From the NCBI RefSeq assembly GCF_003724155.1, contig NZ_RJJQ01000008.1, positions 124,001 through 188,000 on the forward strand: a stretch of 64,000 nucleotides of DNA, written 5' to 3'. Source of the stretch: Flexivirga caeni (GTDB lineage Bacteria; Actinomycetota; Actinomycetes; Actinomycetales; Dermatophilaceae). The notes beneath the pieces are model-generated. The model was not told the DNA's origin, did not search any database, and worked only from the letters and a program-made list of their open reading frames with translations. The stretch's first letter is position 1; every line of letters begins with the position of its first letter. The position numbers and the translations under genes are program-made. This document shows positions 51,037 to 60,058 of this stretch, in pieces.

Positions 51037-51741
51037 ATGACGTTCCTCTTCGGCAAGAAGACCGCACCGGTGTCACCCGACGAAGCGCTGCCCGGCCGCG
51101 CGACGCCGCTGCCCGGCATACCGACGACGCACGAAGTGCTCGGCACTCCGCTGCAGGGCCCGTGGCCCGAGGGCACCCAGGTGCTGTATGTCGCCATGGG
51201 CTGCTTCTGGGGCACCGAACGCATCTTCTGGCGACTGCCCGGCGTCGTCACGACGGCAGCCGGTTACATGGGCGGCTACACGCCCAACCCGACGTACGAG
51301 GAGACCTGCACCGGCCGCACCGGGCACACCGAGGCCGTGCTGGTGGCCTACGACCCGGCGGCGACGGACGCCGAGCAGTTGCTCAAGTCGTTCTGGGAGA
51401 ATCACGACTCGATCACCGCCAACCGGCAGGGCAACGACGTCGGCACGCAATACCGCTCGGCGATCTACTGGACCACGCCAGAGCAGGAGCGGGCCGCGGT
51501 AGCCACCCGAGACGCATTCCAAAAAGTGTTGCACGACAACGGTTTCGGCGAGATCAGCACCGAGATCCGGCCGGCCGCCGAGGCGGGCCTGTTCTACTAC
51601 GCCGAGGCCTACCACCAGCAATACCTGCACAAGAATCCCGCGGGCTACTGCAATCACGGGCCCAACGGGTTGACCTGCCCCGTCGGCCTGCTGCGCCAGG
51701 ACCAGCTGCCCAGCCAGCAGTCGGTGCTGCCGCCGCAGTAG
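51037..51741 (+). CDS. msrA: Peptide-methionine (S)-S-oxide reductase MsrA
   Basis: A 234-residue repair enzyme reducing methionine S-sulfoxide. The active site [16 protein letters not shown] is at ~55-70, with [15 protein letters not shown] following and [20 protein letters not shown] at ~134-153. [19 protein letters not shown] supplies the C-terminal Cys for regeneration. The N-terminal ~45-residue extension ([20 protein letters not shown]) is common in actinobacterial MsrA. Confidence 0.95.
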   Translation: MTFLFGKKTAPVSPDEALPGRATPLPGIPTTHEVLGTPLQGPWPEGTQVLYVAMGCFWGTERIFWRLPGVVTTAAGYMGGYTPNPTYEETCTGRTGHTEAVLVAYDPAATDAEQLLKSFWENHDSITANRQGNDVGTQYRSAIYWTTPEQERAAVATRDAFQKVLHDNGFGEISTEIRPAAEAGLFYYAEAYHQQYLHKNPAGYCNHGPNGLTCPVGLLRQDQLPSQQSVLPPQ

Positions 51742-51756
51742 CCGTGAACGCCGTAC

Positions 51757-53027
51757 TCACTGTGCGTAGACGACACTCTTCACCGTGACCGTCGTGGGTG
51801 CCGCGGTGCCCACGTCGTACTCGGCTGTCCACAGAGTCCCGGACGTGTCGAAGTAGGAGCCGTTGGACTTGAGCAGCAGTGCCCTCACCGGATCCGCTGA
51901 GAATTCGCCACACCACAGCCAACTGTTGCGGCCACCGTAGTGCTGCGTCTGGTCGTGCGAGATCCAGTTGCACACCTGACCGTTGCTAAGGGTCGCTCGC
52001 AACGGTTGTGGGTGAGCCGTGACCGCGAAGTGGCGGCCCGCCGGACCTGTGCTTCGGAACCGGACGGCGTCCTTCATCTCGTAATTGACGAGGCAGGTGA
52101 CCGAACCGGCGTCATACCGGCAGACCAGCAAGGAATCGGCTTCGATACCGCACGAAAACTCGTCCGGCCTCGTGGCGAAGTTACTACTCACACCGTCGTC
52201 GCCAGTGGAGACGGCGCTACACGGATCGTCCGACCGCTGCCGGATCGTCCAGCCATCCTGCGTCGACGGCCAGACGTAGGAGACCTGCGTCTTGGCCACG
52301 GTCTTCCGTGGCACGCTGCAGGCGCACACGTAGATGATCTTGATGACCGTGGCTCCAGCGGCCGGGTTGCCGTTGTACACGATCAAGTAGTGGGTCTTGG
52401 CGGTCGAATCTGCTTGATACAGCACCGAATACGTGCCATCGGCGTTCTTCGCCGTCGACTCGGGAGCACCATACACCGCCCTCGCCTCGACCGGTGACGA
52501 TCCTGGCTTGACGCCGTCGATCGTGCCGCTGCCACCCGGGTCGATGCCCACGAGCGTTTTCGACGAATCGAAGAGGTACGAACAATCCCGCCACACGATC
52601 ACCGTGAGCACCTTCCCCGGACCGGTCAGCCCCGGCGGTGATCCGCTGAACCGACTCCCCGCCGACCACTCAGGAAACCCCGGATTGACCGCACGCACCC
52701 GATCCAGGCTCTGCCCGACCTGCACCGATCCCAGCCCGGTGGACGTCGCAACCTGCCGTGCCTCGCCGCGCGCTGCGCCGCCGCCATCCGAGATACGCCG
52801 CCGCCCGCATCCGTGGTCACCATCGATCCGGATCCATCCACCACCAAGACCAGCGGCACCGCTTCGCCCGCGTGCGACGACGGAGACACCGCCGCCGGAG
52901 TCGCCGCAGAACCCGGAACTCCCGACGAAGCGTCCGCCGACGGCACCGCAGCCTTTCCCGAACCACCAGTACAGCCGGTGGCCAGGAACAACACCCCCAC
53001 GGCGAGCGCACAGGCGAGCAGCTTCAT
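51757..53027 (-). pseudogene. Frame-shifted VWA-type lipoprotein gene
   Basis: One frame from the ATG at 53027 gives a lipoprotein signal (MKLLACALAVGVLFLATGC), a Ser/Ala/Pro linker and the start of a von Willebrand A domain (LVLVVDGSGSMVTTDAGG, then RMAAAQRAARHG with the MIDAS DxSxS). It then loses sense. A second frame picks up at about 52,770 with RQVATSTGLGSVQVGQSLDR and continues ~335 residues to 51757 in good secreted-protein style (Cys pairs; TKTQVSYVW). The two must be one gene with a frame change in a GC-rich run near 52,755-52,790. The VWA domain is cut off after its first ~35 residues, so either sequence error or a natural fusion/decay applies. It ends the secretion-locus gene run. 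Confidence 0.6.
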
Positions 53028-53068
53028 CCGGCGAATATGTCCGTGCAGAATTGCTGGCACCACCGAGG

Positions 53069-53731
53069 TCACATCGCTCTCCCCACAACCGAAGGAGATT
53101 GGGTCGGATCAGGCTCCGCTCCGGCCGTGCTGAGCTGGACCAGGACCGCTGTCAGGAAGGTCCACACTGCCGTCGGCGTGGTCGGCACGACTTGTCCGTT
53201 CTCGGGTACCCAGACGCCGCCCGGCCCGTCCAGGACCAGAATGCTTTCCTGCGCTGCAATCGATCCGTCCGGACAGAACCCCGTACCGTCCAGCACCCAC
53301 AAGCGGTCAGCATCGAAGGGACGTAGCCGCTTCGCACGTTCTGCGGGCTCCGCCTCGAGCAGTCGCTGAAGGCCTTTCACCGTCGCGGGGATCGGTGTGC
53401 GGACGCCCTGGGGCCGCCGTGGCCCCAGGGTCGTGGCTGCCGCGACTATCCCCGGCATTGCATCGATCTCAGCTGTCACCAGCTCCTTCTGCGCCCCGTC
53501 GATGTCGAGCAGCGCGACCATCCCTGCAGCACCGATCCAGATCTGGTGTTGCCACCCGCGGTCAGCGGTCACGAAGGACACCAGGAACAGTGCGGTTGGC
53601 TCGATCACCGACGCAAACGCTTGCGGAAGCAACGGCTGATCGTTGTCGGGCATCGGGATCGCTCCGGTGACCATACCGGTGAAATCGCGGTCATCAAGCC
53701 GTATGATTCCGCCCTCGACAATGATGCTCAT
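53069..53731 (-). CDS. Unknown protein of the type VII-like locus
   Basis: A 220-residue protein without signal peptide or membrane helix. It starts MSIIVEGGIIRLDDRDFTGM and has alternating hydrophobic strands (TALFLVSFVTADRGWQHQIW, then AAGMVALLDIDG), suggesting an alpha/beta cytosolic fold. The C-terminal part (LWVLDGTGFCPDGS) has no motif I know. The ATG overlaps the stop of the PsbP-like gene by 4 nt. The position suggests an accessory or immunity role in the secretion locus (inference). Confidence 0.7.
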   Translation of the reverse strand: MSIIVEGGIIRLDDRDFTGMVTGAIPMPDNDQPLLPQAFASVIEPTALFLVSFVTADRGWQHQIWIGAAGMVALLDIDGAQKELVTAEIDAMPGIVAAATTLGPRRPQGVRTPIPATVKGLQRLLEAEPAERAKRLRPFDADRLWVLDGTGFCPDGSIAAQESILVLDGPGGVWVPENGQVVPTTPTAVWTFLTAVLVQLSTAGAEPDPTQSPSVVGRAM

Positions 53732-54177
53732 CGTGACACCCCGGGCAACGTCAGGGATTCCGCCATCGCACGGAACGTCGGCGCGAGCACCGAATACCGA
53801 AAAGTCTCCACCGTCGCCGTGAGTGTATGGCCGACGCTTCCGGCGCGCACGAACCACTGTTCCATCGAAAGGTAGTCGCCTTGGACCGTCGTGTATTGAG
53901 CCAATCGTCGACCGCCTGACCCCACGTCCGTCTCCCAAGGGGTCAGATCGATAAGTTGATAACCTGCAAGGGCAGATGGCAGTTCAGCCTCGACGGCCGC
54001 CTGCCATTGTCGAAGGCTTCGCGTCCCTGCAGGACCCGACACCAAGACAATGTTCGCGCGAAATTCCTCGAGCCTCGGCTCAAGAGCCACTATTCCGCCG
54101 TCTTGAGGCGTCGCCGTTGGCGCCCAATCATTCGGCACAGCAAATTCGATTCCCCAGCCAGATCGTAGGACCTCCAT
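53728..54177 (-). CDS. Mog1/PsbP-fold (DUF1795-like) protein
   Basis: A 149-residue protein with no signal peptide. The start GWGIEFAVPNDWAPTATPQD and the run ALEPRLEEFRANIVLV are the pattern of DUF1795/LpqN-type Mog1-PsbP domains, and the end (FRAMAESLTLP) matches their C-terminal helix and strand. GAGGTGG precedes the ATG at 54177, just 2 nt after the candidate effector's stop. Cytosolic DUF1795 proteins (Eag) act as chaperones for type VI effectors; a similar job for the WXG effector here is a hypothesis. It overlaps the next gene by 4 nt. Confidence 0.7.
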   Translation of the reverse strand: MEVLRSGWGIEFAVPNDWAPTATPQDGGIVALEPRLEEFRANIVLVSGPAGTRSLRQWQAAVEAELPSALAGYQLIDLTPWETDVGSGGRRLAQYTTVQGDYLSMEQWFVRAGSVGHTLTATVETFRYSVLAPTFRAMAESLTLPGVSR

Positions 54178-54179
54178 AT

Positions 54180-55136
54180 TCACCACCTCAGACTTCCGAG
54201 AAATTGCGATACGCTCCAACTGAAATTGTCGATGCCCGCCGCGGCGCTCTCTGCAACACCGGTGGCAGCATCGATGAGTTCCGGCGCATTCTCCGCACTG
54301 TATTTGAGCACTTCTCCGATGCCATACCCCACGACGCCACCTACCACGGAGCCGACGATTGGAACCGGAATAGCCGTTCCAATTATTCCACCAGCGGTTG
54401 CCCCAATGTCGGGCAGTGCATTAACAACAGCATATGCGCTGCGATCGACAACCGGAAGACCGGAATTTTCCTGGTATCCGAAATACAAGTCGACACCAAT
54501 ACTTGCAGCCGAGGCCGCGTAACCACCAAAGCGGATCGCCGTCGACCCCCATTTCAACGTCTTAAAAACTTCCGCATTTCCCGGATTAGCCACGAAGTTT
54601 TCGAGGCTATTTCTCGCAAATATTTTCTCGAGCGAATTCCCCGTGAATTTGATGAACTTCCCGTCAGAGCCGCGGATTTCGAAATGCGCAAGACGCTTTG
54701 CCCACTCCTCGAGGCCTTCGCCGAGCCCGGCAGGGTCCATGAGCCCGTCCTTGAACTGCGAACTAACCCACGGGGGGATGTGAACCATGTCCGAGATCCA
54801 GCGACCGCCTCCACCTCCACCGCCACCACCTCCGGCGACGCCTGACGACGAAGTGCTCCCGGCATACGTGGCGCTTGTCACCCGCTGCGCGGCAACGTTC
54901 TGGTCCAGCCGGCCGACCAAAGTCGTGACCGAGCCGGCGGCAGCTCGCAGTCCTGGGCCGTGCTGAGTGCGCCAGTCGGCCAGCATCTGCACTGGGGCGT
55001 CGCCGAACCACACCCCGGACACACGGGATATCTCGCCCTCAACCGAGGCCGCGATCGTCTGCAGCTGATCGGCAATCTGGCGCATCTGCCGTGCAACACC
55101 CTCAACGACATCGTCGTCCATGCCTTCTCTGGCCAT
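54180..55136 (-). CDS. WXG100-fused candidate secreted effector
   Basis: A 318-residue protein. Residues 1-90 form a WXG100-like helical hairpin (MAREGMDDDVVEGVARQM, WFG at 43-45). Ten consecutive glycines (102-111) link it to a C-terminal region of unknown fold (~112-230) and a glycine-zipper hydrophobic stretch (GATAGGIIGTAIPVPIVGSV to YGIGEVL, ~244-276) that could insert in membranes. The N-terminus parallels the small WXG100 protein upstream (MAFKGMDVDILTGV), which is why I chose 55136. G+C falls to about 44% at 54541-54660, within the C-terminal part, which suggests an exchanged module. Toxin activity is inference. Confidence 0.75.
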   Translation of the reverse strand: MAREGMDDDVVEGVARQMRQIADQLQTIAASVEGEISRVSGVWFGDAPVQMLADWRTQHGPGLRAAAGSVTTLVGRLDQNVAAQRVTSATYAGSTSSSGVAGGGGGGGGGGRWISDMVHIPPWVSSQFKDGLMDPAGLGEGLEEWAKRLAHFEIRGSDGKFIKFTGNSLEKIFARNSLENFVANPGNAEVFKTLKWGSTAIRFGGYAASAASIGVDLYFGYQENSGLPVVDRSAYAVVNALPDIGATAGGIIGTAIPVPIVGSVVGGVVGYGIGEVLKYSAENAPELIDAATGVAESAAAGIDNFSWSVSQFLGSLRW

Positions 55137-55176
55137 CATCCACTCACTCTCATCTGTTCTCGGTGCTGCGACGGCA

Positions 55177-55207
55177 CCGGGCGGCTCGGCAGCAGCCAGC
55201 CGCCCGG
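55177..55207 (-). terminator. Hairpin between WXG100 gene and effector gene
   Basis: CCGGGCGGCT (55177-55186) pairs perfectly with AGCCGCCCGG (55198-55207) over 10 bp with an 11-nt loop. It lies between two same-strand genes, with no T-run. It could act as a partial terminator giving more of the small WXG100 protein than of the larger effector. Confidence 0.5.
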
Positions 55208-55229
55208 GTCCGTGCCCAGCACACGAGCA

Positions 55230-55505
55230 TCAGTACGTGCTGGAGGTCTGCTCCTGCGCTTGGATGTTGGAGTTGAGCTTCGACGCGAAACTGGTGATCG
55301 CGTGAGAAGCATTAGTCAACGCGACCTTGTGGCTACTCGCCCACTCGGACTCGAACTGTGTGGAGTCCGAGCCGTCCCAGTGCTCGTGCGCAGTGTTGAC
55401 CTGAGTCGTGAGCTGCTGGATCAGGGTGTCCAGCTGCCCCTGCAGCGAGGTCAACTGCGTGTGAACACCGGTCAGGATGTCGACATCCATACCCTTGAAC
55501 GCCAT
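55230..55505 (-). CDS. WXG100-family (ESAT-6-like) secretion protein
   Basis: A 91-residue helical-hairpin protein. Helix 1 (ILTGVHTQLTSLQGQLDTLI) leads to the W-D-G turn at 43-45 (HEHWDGSDSTQF), and helix 2 ends in polar residues (QAQEQTSSTY). These are the substrates or partners of type VII secretion. GAAGGAG precedes the ATG. A 6-bp hairpin (55525-55541) lies in its leader. It sits between the FtsK-type ATPase and the larger WXG effector. Confidence 0.92.
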   Translation of the reverse strand: MAFKGMDVDILTGVHTQLTSLQGQLDTLIQQLTTQVNTAHEHWDGSDSTQFESEWASSHKVALTNASHAITSFASKLNSNIQAQEQTSSTY

Positions 55506-55639
55506 TTTCTTCTCCTTCTGTCATGCCACCGTTGTGGTGGCTCTTCGTTGATTCCGAGGCGTGTTCGCCGCGAGCGACGACCGCCCTTGCCGTTGCCTGA
55601 CCATCGTCATCGCCCCGGTAATTGCTGTCGATGGGGCGG

Positions 55640-58600
55640 TCACCCCATCGCGACCGGCAACTGCACCCGCGCAGCACGTCCGGCGTGTATCCAGTACCCC
55701 CTTCCCGGCGGGAAGTCCGTGCGCCGCACCCTCGGCAGGGCGGCACCTCGCACAAGCTCGCCATCCTGCTGATCCGGCGTCAGCAGCAAAGCAGTGCCGC
55801 TGGAACGGATCTCCTTGCCCAGCATGCTGAAGCTGCCCCACGCGGAGGTCTCGCTCTCGGCGACGAAGAAGTGCCCGTTGCGGCGCATGGTCGTCGCCAG
55901 CGTCAGCAGTGCGGCCTCCACCGGCGAGCCGTTGAGATCCAGGAACGCTTCGGCGAAAACGCACAACCCCGGCACATCGCCGGTGGAAGGCACCTCGGCC
56001 ATGCCTTGCAACCGCGGCAGCAAGTCAGCAATCTCGTCCTGCCCGACCGCCGAATATTCCCAAATGGGCAACATATCCACGGCACTGCGCCGGGCTGACA
56101 GATAGACGGAGGTGGCCTCGGGAGCCACCCGACTGGTCGCGATCGCCAGCCACGCAACGGCATTCGTTCGGCCCGACTGCGCCGGCCCACCCACCAGCAC
56201 CACGCCCTGCGGAGCGAAGGCGATCGGTTGCAAGGTCTCGTCCTCGATGCCGAGCGGTGGTCGTCCACCGATCGAACGCGGCAGGGAATCCGCCGCGACC
56301 TGCGACGGGAGTGCCTCAATCGGCGCCGGCCGGAGGGGGCGATGCAAAGCCACCTCGGCGGCCAGATCATCGATGTCACGGGCCTGCACCGCAACGTTCA
56401 TGCTCTCGCCCAGGACGGCCAACTGCAGTTCCTGCGGCAGACCGACCTGCATCGCGCGCCCTGGCGGCGAAGTCGGCCCGATGACGTCCCGAGGCACCCC
56501 GAGGGCCGAATAGGACTCCTCGTCGGCCTGCCGCAGCACGATCCGACGCAAGAATGCGGAGGAGACCGACGGAGGGACTGCACCCGCCCGGTCCGCCGTC
56601 ATCGCGAAGTGCACACCGACAGCGCGACCATCCGCCAACAACCGCAGGAACTGCGAGTAGTAGGCGTCGTTGCCAATGACGCCTTCGTATGCCGCTCGGA
56701 AGGCGCTGTAGCCGTCGAGCAGCACCAGGAAGCGCGGCTCATCGGTTCGCTGCGCAGTCTTGCGGTAGTCCGTCAGTGTGCCAGCGCGGGTGCGCGAATA
56801 CCGCACCGCACGCTCCTCGACCACGTCGCGGAGTAACCGAAATGTGCGCTTGACTCGCTCGTCATCGTCTCCCGGCACGATGGCGGCCACATTCGGCATC
56901 GCCTCGAGCACCGACAACGCGCCACCGGCGAAATCCAACCCGTAGACGTGCACTGGCCCACCACGAGGTGTGATCGCCGATGCCAGCGCGAGCGACCGCA
57001 GGGCGGTGGACTTCCCGGAACCGCTGGCCCCGTAATACAAGATGTTCCCGTCCTCATCGGGTCGGAAGTGCTCCAGCACTTGGTCCTGCTGGTCGGGGTC
57101 GTCGAGGACGCCCAGCACCAACTGGGTGTCATCACGCTGGCTGAGCCGCTGCAAATTGTAGACGTCCGCCAGCGTCTCCTGCCAGGGCTTGCGCGGCGCG
57201 GGAACCCTACCCCGGCGAGCCGCCTCTGACACCGCCGCGACGATGCGCTCGATATCCTGCGGCACCGGTTCGCTCTCGTCCGTCACCACAGTGCGATCGG
57301 CGGACTCCCACACCCGTGGCATCCCGAAGCCCAGATCGGCAATCTGAATCGGCGTCGGTGGTGCAACTGCCGGAGTCCGCGAGCCGGGAAACGCCGACTG
57401 GAAAGGCGTGATCCGCCCCGGTCCGCTCTTGGCCGCGCCACGGCCCGGGATGTCCGGATCGAAGTGTGCCGCCATCGGCACCCCGAGCACGTCGGTTGAG
57501 TCCTGTTCGTCGGCCATTCGAAGTGCCACCCGCAAGTTCGTGTTCGCCCGCAGGTTCTCCTTGATCACGCCCGTCGGCCGCTGGGTGGCAAGGATCAGAT
57601 GCAGCCCCAGCGACCGACCACGCTGCGCAACGTCCACGACTCCGTCGACGAACTCGGGGACCTCACCGACCAGCGCCGCAAACTCGTCCACGACGATGAT
57701 CAGGCTCGGCGGACACTCGGGGTCGCCCGTCTGCTCCAGTTCCAGCAGATCCTTGGCCTGCTTGGCATTGAGGAGATGCTCGCGATACCTCAGTTCCGCG
57801 CGCAAACTGCGCAGCGCGCGACGCACGAGGTATGGCGAGAGGTCGGTGACCAGTCCGACGCAGTGCGGCAGCGCCACACATCGCGCGAACGCGGAGCCAC
57901 CCTTGTAGTCGACGAACAGGAAGGTGACCCGGTCCGGCGAATTGGCGTGCGCCATACCCAGCACCCAGGACTGCAGGAATTCACTCTTGCCGGCACCGGT
58001 GGTGCCACCCACCAGCGCGTGCGGGCCATTGACGCGCAGGTCGAGCACGAACGGCTCGGCGCCGGCATGCCCGACCAGTGCCCGCAGGCTTGCGGGTCGA
58101 CGGCGCCGGACCTGCCCCGTGCGGTCGGTGAGCGACTCGTTCTCCTTCCACCGTGCGAGCACGACGTCGGGGTCGTCGCACTCTTCCTGACCCAGCAGCG
58201 ACACCATCGGCACCGAGCGTGGCAGGTCCGAGTCGTCCTCCACGGGTGCGCCAGCATCCACGACGGGCGCGAGTGTCCGCCCGATGGTGGTGGCGACCTC
58301 AATGCCGACGGACTCACAGGTGATCGGCCCGACGATGCTGCCCCGCCGCACCATGCCTGCGCTCGTGACGCCTCCCGCATCGACATGCAGGAAACTGCGG
58401 CACGCTCCAGGCAACTCGGCAACGCGATCCGACACCCACAACACGTGCACACCGACGTCGGGTCCTCGCTCGGCCACGCGAATCATCCGCGCACGTTCGA
58501 CCGGGGAATCGTCCACGACGACCAAGATCGACGGGAGCACCGGCTGCGCGCTCGTGGATTCGTCGCCGATCGGGCCGCGTATGGCGGTCGCACCTGTCAT

Positions 58601-60058
58601 GTCCGCGGCGCGACTGTCGACCAGGTCTTCCAACTGGGCAAGCAGGATCCGAGTTGCCCCTGGGTCGGCGGACAAGTGCTGCTCCAGCGGAGAGTGCGGC
58701 GAGGAAGTATGTGGCAACCAGCGCAACCATGCCCAGCGCGGCCGACCTGCGTGGGACGTCATGCAGACGACGACGACCTCGGCCGGAGAGTGCAGTGCGG
58801 CGAGCTGGGTCACCAGTGCTCGGGCCACCCCGTCGACCAGCGTCCGCTCACCCGCAAGTCCGATGCCGCCGACCTCGCGCAGGTCCGCGACAACGGGCGC
58901 GTCATCGATGGTGACGTATTCATGCTGCAGGGCGCGTAGCCGTTCGGTCAGATCTGGATAGCCGCTGCGACGTACCTTGTCGGAGGTCAGATGCGAGGCG
59001 ACGGGACCCGTGCCGAGCCGTACTTGCAGGAACTCCGGGTGCTCCGGACGCCGCGACCACAAGACCGGCCCGAGGCCGCCGATGGCCTGGACGCACTCGG
59101 CGACTGACGGATACATCGTGCGCAACTCGCTCAGTTCGGTGGCGCACGCCTGTGCGAAATCAGTTCTTGCCTGGTCGAATTCGACATCGAAGGTGCGAAG
59201 GGCAGCTTCTCTCTCGCGTGCGGCCTGCGATCGTGTCGTCCACCAGTTGCCCAGCAGCAGGATCGGACTCATCGCCACGAAGAGCACGCTTGTCCATGTG
59301 TGCATGACCAGGAAGAGCACGACACCCATGACGAGCGGGGCGATCATCGCCAGCCAGGGCAGCCGCGGACTGCGCTGCGGTTGCGGCAGTTCCGGTAACT
59401 CGATCGCCCGCTGCACAGGTCGAGGAACGACGCGCGGAGCGCGAACGAAGGCCACGTCGGTCGACACTGAAGCCTCAGCGCCCACCGCGACCACGTGGCC
59501 TAGCGTGATCTCGGTATGCCCGACGGTCACCCGGTCACCCGGTTCCACGACGACGCGGCTGACCCGCACTCCACCGACGTGAACACCGTTGGCGGAGTTC
59601 AGGTCAACGATCTCGACCCGCTCACCCACATTGATCTGGGCATGCACCTTCGACACGGTCGGATCCGACAGCCGCACAGCGCAATCGGGTGCTCGGCCGA
59701 TGGCGCTGCTCCCGATGGGAAGACCCACCTCGACACCCTTGTCGGCGCCCGACGTGACCCGGAGCACCGCCACCGTCGCCCCGGTTACAGCACTAGGATC
59801 CGGCTCGGGCCGGCTGAGCTCGACAGCGGCACCGGAACGCAACCCGGACTGGATCAGCGAAACCTCGGGTGGCAGCAGCCGGCTGCCACCACGGCTGTCG
59901 GATACACGCAGTGTCAGCTGCTGACCGAGCGGTGCATCAGGGCTGGCGCTGTGCAGTGCATCCGCAAGGTCTGCGGCCGTGGCGGTCGCGTCGGCCGTGA
60001 CCACAATGTCCTGTGTGGAGCGCTTGCCCAGCGGTCGATAGGTGAGTTTCAGTTTCAC
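55640..60058 (-). CDS. FHA-FtsK/SpoIIIE type VII secretion ATPase (EssC/EccC-like)
   Basis: A 1472-residue ATPase, the motor of a type VII secretion system. Residues ~1-85 look like a ubiquitin-like or degenerate FHA domain, 95-190 are an FHA domain (GRAPDC, SKVH, NSANG), and two membrane helices lie at ~234-272. Three FtsK-type modules follow: Walker A GGTTGAGKS (~684) with VVDEFAAL; GASGSGKST (~1009) with LLDG; and GGPAQSGRT (~1289), where the lysine is replaced by Arg. The FHA-first layout matches Firmicutes EssC more than mycobacterial EccC. The GTG/ATG junctions tie it to the FHA-like and kinase genes upstream. Confidence 0.93.
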   Translation of the reverse strand: MKLKLTYRPLGKRSTQDIVVTADATATAADLADALHSASPDAPLGQQLTLRVSDSRGGSRLLPPEVSLIQSGLRSGAAVELSRPEPDPSAVTGATVAVLRVTSGADKGVEVGLPIGSSAIGRAPDCAVRLSDPTVSKVHAQINVGERVEIVDLNSANGVHVGGVRVSRVVVEPGDRVTVGHTEITLGHVVAVGAEASVSTDVAFVRAPRVVPRPVQRAIELPELPQPQRSPRLPWLAMIAPLVMGVVLFLVMHTWTSVLFVAMSPILLLGNWWTTRSQAAREREAALRTFDVEFDQARTDFAQACATELSELRTMYPSVAECVQAIGGLGPVLWSRRPEHPEFLQVRLGTGPVASHLTSDKVRRSGYPDLTERLRALQHEYVTIDDAPVVADLREVGGIGLAGERTLVDGVARALVTQLAALHSPAEVVVVCMTSHAGRPRWAWLRWLPHTSSPHSPLEQHLSADPGATRILLAQLEDLVDSRAADMTGATAIRGPIGDESTSAQPVLPSILVVVDDSPVERARMIRVAERGPDVGVHVLWVSDRVAELPGACRSFLHVDAGGVTSAGMVRRGSIVGPITCESVGIEVATTIGRTLAPVVDAGAPVEDDSDLPRSVPMVSLLGQEECDDPDVVLARWKENESLTDRTGQVRRRRPASLRALVGHAGAEPFVLDLRVNGPHALVGGTTGAGKSEFLQSWVLGMAHANSPDRVTFLFVDYKGGSAFARCVALPHCVGLVTDLSPYLVRRALRSLRAELRYREHLLNAKQAKDLLELEQTGDPECPPSLIIVVDEFAALVGEVPEFVDGVVDVAQRGRSLGLHLILATQRPTGVIKENLRANTNLRVALRMADEQDSTDVLGVPMAAHFDPDIPGRGAAKSGPGRITPFQSAFPGSRTPAVAPPTPIQIADLGFGMPRVWESADRTVVTDESEPVPQDIERIVAAVSEAARRGRVPAPRKPWQETLADVYNLQRLSQRDDTQLVLGVLDDPDQQDQVLEHFRPDEDGNILYYGASGSGKSTALRSLALASAITPRGGPVHVYGLDFAGGALSVLEAMPNVAAIVPGDDDERVKRTFRLLRDVVEERAVRYSRTRAGTLTDYRKTAQRTDEPRFLVLLDGYSAFRAAYEGVIGNDAYYSQFLRLLADGRAVGVHFAMTADRAGAVPPSVSSAFLRRIVLRQADEESYSALGVPRDVIGPTSPPGRAMQVGLPQELQLAVLGESMNVAVQARDIDDLAAEVALHRPLRPAPIEALPSQVAADSLPRSIGGRPPLGIEDETLQPIAFAPQGVVLVGGPAQSGRTNAVAWLAIATSRVAPEATSVYLSARRSAVDMLPIWEYSAVGQDEIADLLPRLQGMAEVPSTGDVPGLCVFAEAFLDLNGSPVEAALLTLATTMRRNGHFFVAESETSAWGSFSMLGKEIRSSGTALLLTPDQQDGELVRGAALPRVRRTDFPPGRGYWIHAGRAARVQLPVAMG

